From contig NZ_JAAOIW010000009.1 of assembly GCF_011440305.1 (NCBI RefSeq), positions 1-64,000 of the forward strand: a stretch of 64,000 nucleotides of DNA. Direction: 5' to 3'. This DNA is from Paenibacillus agricola (GTDB lineage Bacteria; Bacillota; Bacilli; Paenibacillales; NBRC-103111). Each line of letters opens with the position of its first letter. The first letter of the stretch is position 1. Below are positions 60,405 through 64,000 of this stretch, in pieces. Position numbers and translations under genes: made by a program. The notes under the pieces were generated by a model. That model did no database searches, was not told where the DNA came from, and was given only the letters and a program-made list of their open reading frames with translations.

Positions 60405-60580
60405 GCCAAATCGTATTATGAGGTTACCAGATCTTTCTGGTCGACCTCTTTTTTGTAAGGTCGTAAGATAACGGTAGCGAGAGCTATTCCGTTCATCCCC
60501 CTACTTGTTCAACCATGGTTAGGCTGGTTGGGACATGAATCCCGTATCACATGCGATAGTGTGGACGTTTCAATTAAAAT
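60405..60580 (+). repeat. IS-like noncoding repeat, copy B
   Basis: CGTATTATGAGGTTACCAG with a hairpin ACCAGATCTTTCTGGT and T-run, followed by TGGTTGGGACATGAATCCC and GTATCACATGCGATAGTGTGG. Homologous in block order to 51010-51290 but better preserved at its right end. No coding frame. Confidence 0.5.
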
Positions 60581-60628
60581 CACTCCAAAGCAATCTTACA
60601 ACATGTTATCATAATTTCGATTTCTCAT

Positions 60629-60655
60629 TATAACTGCCCGTTACTTCAATGAAAC
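60629..60655 (+). repeat. Dispersed intergenic repeat, copy 11 (left end)
   Basis: TATAACTGCCCGTTACTTCAATGAAAC carries the left-end motif. A hairpin AAGTGGAACTGTCC...GGAGCTCCACTT follows at about 60660-60690, just downstream of the cyclase-family gene. Confidence 0.55.
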
Positions 60656-60712
60656 ATCAAAGTGGAACTGTCCTTGGGGGAGCTCCACTTTATCATTCTC
60701 CGCTAGGACATT

Positions 60713-61249
60713 TTATTGTTCATTTTCAGCCGCCACCACCGCAACAGCCCGAACCGGGGATCCGTCGCCACAGACGATGCGCAGAGGAAATCCGTAAAAA
60801 ATAAAGTCGGTTCCGCGGGGAAGACGCTCCAAACCCTGCAACCCCGTATACGTCACAATTCCGATTCCCAACAACGCCCGCTCTAGTTCTTCAGACAGTT
60901 CTCCACCAATGAACGGTGGTCGCAGCTCAGCGAGTCTGACAAAGCACTCTAGCCCGACGGATTCGGAGAAAAACAGCCCACGGCCTTCCGGCCAATTCGG
61001 GTCTTCGATCCGTACTACACGCGATGCTCCGAAAAAGCGCTCCAATGGCAGCTCATCCAATGTCGCGGCACCGGGATGCATGTGTGAAGGCGCGTCCACG
61101 TGGGTTCCGGTATGACTACCCAAAGAAAGCTGCCGCAGCTCCCAGCTGTGACACTCGTATGTGTGCGCTACCTTGACTTTTACCACCGGATCGCCAGGAT
61201 AAACGTGCATGCCGTCCGCAATCGGCAACGACAAATCGATTACTCTCAT
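60713..61249 (-). CDS. Cyclase-family metal hydrolase (kynurenine formamidase-like)
   Basis: A 178-residue enzyme of the cyclase/KynB family, which hydrolyses formamides or similar bonds using divalent metals. The metal motif SHTGTHVDAPSHM (His46, His50, Asp52, His56) is complete, and the start IDLSLPIADGMHVYPGDP is typical. It is about 30 residues shorter than usual at the C-terminus. It stands alone on the minus strand between two repeat copies, with no tryptophan-degradation genes beside it, so the substrate is unknown. Confidence 0.85.
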   Translation of the reverse strand: MRVIDLSLPIADGMHVYPGDPVVKVKVAHTYECHSWELRQLSLGSHTGTHVDAPSHMHPGAATLDELPLERFFGASRVVRIEDPNWPEGRGLFFSESVGLECFVRLAELRPPFIGGELSEELERALLGIGIVTYTGLQGLERLPRGTDFIFYGFPLRIVCGDGSPVRAVAVVAAENEQ

Positions 61250-61304
61250 TCAGACTCCCCTATTCCTGCAAGCTATTATCCAAATTTCACTTCAGTTTGA
61301 CTTG

Positions 61305-61345
61305 AACTATCGTTCTCCGTTTGCTCAATGAGCAATTAAAAATTA
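61305..61345 (+). repeat. Dispersed intergenic repeat, copy 12 (right end)
   Basis: TTGAACTATCGTTCTCCGTTTGCTCAATG matches the right-end motif. It lies upstream of the cyclase-family gene, on the downstream side of the methionine aminopeptidase gene at 61513. Confidence 0.5.
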
Positions 61346-61512
61346 CCATTTCCACTCTTCAAAAAACACTCATTTTTCATCTGCTCGGGCGAATATTGAC
61401 TTACACGTCTTACATCTTAAAATGTCGGATTACGAACTTTCGTCAGGGCAAGCAGGCAGGCTTGGAAACTCATTTCCTAAAATGACGCATTCCCTTCCGT
61501 ACGCCTCTATTC

Positions 61513-62259
61513 TTACTGGGCAGTTAAAATCAGCGGTCCGTCCAGCGTGACTGCGATCGTATGCTCATATTGCGCCGACAACTTGCCGTCGGCCGTTCTC
61601 GCCGTCCACTGATCGTCGTCGGTTGTGATACGGAACGTACCTTCGTTGACCATCGGTTCAATCGTAAACACCATGCCTTCCTTTAACCGAATGCCTTTGC
61701 CGGCTACGCCGATATGCTCGTAGTTCGGCTCCTCGTGCAGGCTCCGCCCGATCCCGTGCGCCAGCAGATCGCGTACGACCGAAAACCTGTTCGCTTCCGC
61801 ATGCTGTTGAATCGCCGACGTTATGTCGCCGAGCCGGCCCCCGGGGAGCGCCCGGGCGATCCCCAGATCCAAGCATTCCTTTGCCACCTTCATTAATTTT
61901 TGCGCCTCCGGTCGGATATTGCCCACTGCATAGCACCAGCACGAATCACCAAACCATCCGCCGTATTCCACGACAATGTCGAGCTTCAGCAAGTCGCCGT
62001 CCATAAGCGCCCGGTTCGAAGGAATGCCATGGGCCACCACATCGTTGACCGAGATGCAGGTTTCGGCGGGGAAACCGTTGTACCCTTTCGTAAACTGCTT
62101 GCCGCCCAGCTTGGTGATGTGTCTGGCAACAAAGTCATTGATTTCCCGGGTAGTGATCCCAGGCTTGATCAGATTGGCCACCTCGCGGTAGCAGTCCGCA
62201 ACGATTTGGCTCGCCGGTTTCATCTCTTCGATTTCCCTAGGTGATTTTAAAATGATCAT
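61513..62259 (-). CDS. map: Methionine aminopeptidase, type I (second copy)
   Basis: A 248-residue type I enzyme with all metal ligands: Asp94 (LKLDIVV), Asp105 (FGDSCW), His168 (LLAHGIGR), Glu201 (TIEPM) and Glu232 (QYEHT), plus His77 in VAHGIPS. It differs clearly from the copy at 52900 (for example LAHGIG versus TGHGIG) and has GC-rich codon use. It starts 27 bases after a TetR gene on the same strand, so it is probably under that regulator. Such regulated extra copies may process special proteins or protect against inhibitors; that is inference. Confidence 0.92.
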   Translation of the reverse strand: MIILKSPREIEEMKPASQIVADCYREVANLIKPGITTREINDFVARHITKLGGKQFTKGYNGFPAETCISVNDVVAHGIPSNRALMDGDLLKLDIVVEYGGWFGDSCWCYAVGNIRPEAQKLMKVAKECLDLGIARALPGGRLGDITSAIQQHAEANRFSVVRDLLAHGIGRSLHEEPNYEHIGVAGKGIRLKEGMVFTIEPMVNEGTFRITTDDDQWTARTADGKLSAQYEHTIAVTLDGPLILTAQ

Positions 62260-62286
62260 CTTTTGTTTATTCGCTCCTTATCAATT

Positions 62287-63009
62287 CTATAATTTTAAAA
62301 ACAGGGCGATATCCCTGGCCTCCTCGTGCAGCTTTCCGCGGCGAAGCGAAATCGAGGCGCAGCCGACCAAGGCGGCCAGCAGCATTTCCGCGCGCTGTAG
62401 CAGATAATGCGGCTCCGCCGCGTTTCCACCGGAAGCAGCAGCCCCGTCCGCGGCACGCCTGGTTTCCAGCAGCACGGCTAGCGGCGTGAGCACCTCCCGG
62501 CGAAAGGCGGCCGAGAGCGGGGTCGACCGCGCTTCAGGCAGCGAGGTAAAGCCCTCACCGGCCAGCTTATGCAGCAGGTACAGGCCGTGGTCCTCCGCCC
62601 AAAGCTGCAGCAGCCGGACGCCGGCGGCGGCGACGGGGCCAAGCTCTGCGGCAGCGGCTGTTTTGTCGCTTCCGCTTCGGGAATCCGCGGCAGCCGAGTT
62701 CCCAGTGTCCGCCGCAGCAGCCAAGCTGAATTGCCCGCCCGCCGGAGCCTCCCTCGAAGCCGAAGCGCGCGGGGCCTCCAACCATCCCCCGGCCCGCACC
62801 AAAGCGTCCCATAGCAGATCGTGGAGCAAATCGCCCTTATTGCTGTAATAATGGTATACCGTGCCATAGCCGAGTCCCGCCTGCGCGGCCACATCGCGGA
62901 TTTCCAGTAAAGGCCCTTTATTCAAAAACACATCGGCAGCGGCTTTACGGATTTGCGCTAGACGCCGCAGCCGGATATCTTCGTTTTGTTCCTTCGTGCG
63001 TGGAGTCAT
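62287..63009 (-). CDS. TetR family regulator with Ala-rich insert
   Basis: A 240-residue regulator. The helix-turn-helix is complete (RKAAADVFLNKGPLLEIRDV, then AGLGYGTVYHYYSNKGDL). Residues about 80-125 form an Ala/Ser/Gly-rich low-complexity stretch not usual for the family, after which a helical ligand domain continues (GVRLLQLWAEDHGLYLLHKL). It is encoded directly upstream of a methionine aminopeptidase gene and shares its GC-rich codon use. No clear operator palindrome was found upstream. Confidence 0.85.
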   Translation of the reverse strand: MTPRTKEQNEDIRLRRLAQIRKAAADVFLNKGPLLEIRDVAAQAGLGYGTVYHYYSNKGDLLHDLLWDALVRAGGWLEAPRASASREAPAGGQFSLAAAADTGNSAAADSRSGSDKTAAAAELGPVAAAGVRLLQLWAEDHGLYLLHKLAGEGFTSLPEARSTPLSAAFRREVLTPLAVLLETRRAADGAAASGGNAAEPHYLLQRAEMLLAALVGCASISLRRGKLHEEARDIALFLKL

Positions 63010-63584
63010 CTCGTCCGTTCACCTCTTTTATTTTCGACCTACTACTATGTCAATATAAAACATCGGCTTGCGAATAACAAGAGATTAGCTGGAGAATTTC
63101 CGGCTCAACCTAGAAATCGGTGCTTAACCAACGCCTCGAACGAGCGACCTGTTTGGTACATTGCTACGCTAACAGTTGTCATAGCGATTAGTCGGTCCAA
63201 AAAACGGAGGTTTCTTTTCTAACGGTTGTCTCCTCTGCCTTCGAAAAAACGGGAAATAGGCCCGCTGGCAACCGTTACATTTTGTAAACCCCCATTTTTA
63301 CCCAAATAGCGTGGCTCACAACCATTAGATTTTTCGCACGCTTTTACGTACTCGCATCGACTCCTCTGGTCAAGCACCGATTTCGGTTTTGAGCCGGAAT
63401 TCCCGTTAATCCCCGGGCTTGTTATTTCAGGGTATTTCTGTATTAATTCCATTAACCTGCCCGTTACTTCAAAGGCAAAATAGACCGCAGTGGCGGTCTG
63501 CCTCATTCGTTCCATGCTGGTCTTGTATAACCCACTCTTCTGAATTTAATTTCTTCGCTATTAAGCACGAATGCTTCGTAAAGA
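63010..63584. other. Intergenic stretch with a dispersed repeat copy (63450-63512)
   Basis: No gene supported. A 98-codon minus-strand frame over 63219-63515 has no homology I know and begins inside repeat sequence, so I do not call it. The repeat copy reads TTAACCTGCCCGTTACTTCAAAGG followed by the palindrome GACCGCAGTGGCGGTC, in the same orientation as other copies. Confidence 0.5.
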
Positions 63585-63671
63585 CTAATTGTACCAATTT
63601 AATGATATTTCCAAATCTTTTACTGGAATGAAAACTCCGTCGATTCCTTGAAATAAAGCAGTATTATTCAT
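63585..63671 (-). pseudogene. VOC (glyoxalase-like) N-terminal scrap
   Basis: AAGGAAGAAATTAC precedes an ATG that starts MNNTALFQGIDGVFIPVKDL and continues EISLNWYN before a stop. This is the first beta-alpha unit of a VOC-superfamily protein (normally followed by a Trp-Tyr-x-x-x-Leu-Gly-Phe segment). Only 28 residues remain. A separate VOC C-terminal half occurs at the right edge of the window. Confidence 0.55.
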
Positions 63672-63859
63672 GTAATTTCTTCCTTTCCTTTATTTTTCAT
63701 CAATTAAGATTTTGGTCCGTAACCCAATAAATTTACTTTTCAATTCGTTCTATTACTTGTGAAACTCCAGTGTTGTCGTTTGTAGCTGCGTTCTCCATTT
63801 TCTCAGTTGATCAACACCATTATGCATGGCTATAGAAATAACCAGACATTTTAAAAGCA

Positions 63860-64000
63860 TTAATTACTTACCATCAGGAGATTACCATCTGGATCTCTCT
63901 GTATCTCAGTTACAAGTTCAACTTCATTATTTTTCATAAATTGATATGAAGCATAAATATCGTCTGTTTGAAACATAAACGCAGGTGTTTTATATGTAGG
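63860..64000 (-). CDS. VOC-superfamily protein, C-terminal part (runs off the window)
   Basis: A minus-strand frame open to the right edge reads PTYKTPAFMFQTDDIYASYQ, then VELVTEIQRDPDGNLLMVSN and stop. FxTDDIxASYxxM and RDPDGNLL are the usual end of glyoxalase/bleomycin-resistance (VOC) proteins, including the metal-ligand region before the end. Whether the full gene is intact lies outside this window. Confidence 0.6.
   Translation of the reverse strand, partial: PTYKTPAFMFQTDDIYASYQFMKNNEVELVTEIQRDPDGNLLMVSN

Noticed and set aside
63219-63515. 98-codon minus-strand open frame
   Set aside because: It begins inside a dispersed repeat copy, has no recognisable family and no good start.

Overview
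The window looks like a chromosome segment of a spore-former-type Firmicute of the Paenibacillaceae (Paenibacillus or a close relative). Evidence: several lipoprotein-plus-two-permease sugar importers of the Lpl/Ytc type with no ATPase gene beside them, YesM/YesN-style kinase-regulator pairs, many carbohydrate-active enzymes, strong AGGAGG-type ribosome binding sites, and a YobV/YobU-like pair. The species call is inference. Base composition is patchy: about 37.1-47.6 kb and 61.5-63.0 kb are visibly GC-rich, while the stretches around 0-10, 32-37 and 48-56 kb are AT-rich and full of broken genes.

0-10 kb is an accessory region. It has an IS3-type end at the left edge, decayed NUDIX, zeta-toxin and phosphotransferase genes, an IS66 remnant, and a run of small minus-strand genes (two acetyltransferases, a methyltransferase, an unknown protein) separated by a conserved short repeat. 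It continues with a TetR-DUF2269-DoxX operon, an isochorismatase-like gene divergent from its TetR regulator, and further small genes. 10.2-17.1 kb is a complete importer locus: solute-binding lipoprotein, two permeases, and an overlapping YesN-YesM pair. An MFS exporter follows on the plus strand.

19.0-32.0 kb is one long minus-strand operon for plant hemicellulose or pectin side chains. In transcription order it holds a beta-helix protein remnant, lipoprotein, two permeases, GH51 arabinofuranosidase, type-B carboxylesterase, an unassigned 735-residue toroid enzyme and an esterase remnant. Its kinase (plus strand) and response regulator (minus strand) converge tail to tail. 32-37 kb is an AT-rich accessory stretch with IS remnants, a 51-residue acidic protein gene and a YobU/YobV-like pair.

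37.1-47.6 kb is a GC-rich sugar locus. Two Gfo/Idh/MocA oxidoreductases and a tandem acetyltransferase face a membrane-anchored AraC regulator, two permeases, a lipoprotein interrupted by a TGA codon, and a sialidase-like protein. 48-56 kb is again accessory: group II intron reverse transcriptase remnant, PP2C phosphatase, decayed kinase, stalk-domain protein, methionine aminopeptidase, PlsY paralogue and small unknown genes, with the same short repeats. 55.6-60.0 kb holds a fourth importer (permease, permease, lipoprotein) preceded by decayed GH43 and GH5-like genes. 60-64 kb holds a cyclase-family hydrolase, a second methionine aminopeptidase with a TetR regulator, and VOC-family remnants.

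The most interesting structure is the family of intergenic repeats with ends AACTGCCCGTTAGC and AACTATCGTAACCGTTAG. All recognisable copies lie on the same strand. Most sit directly downstream of a small accessory gene on the opposite strand, sometimes abutting or forming its stop codon. That resembles a gene-cassette arrangement, although no integrase is present here. A second notable point is a 13-base match to the Tn5 mosaic end (Nextera adapter) next to a fold-back repeat near 55.47 kb, which may mark an assembly artefact. No tRNA, rRNA or CRISPR array was seen.
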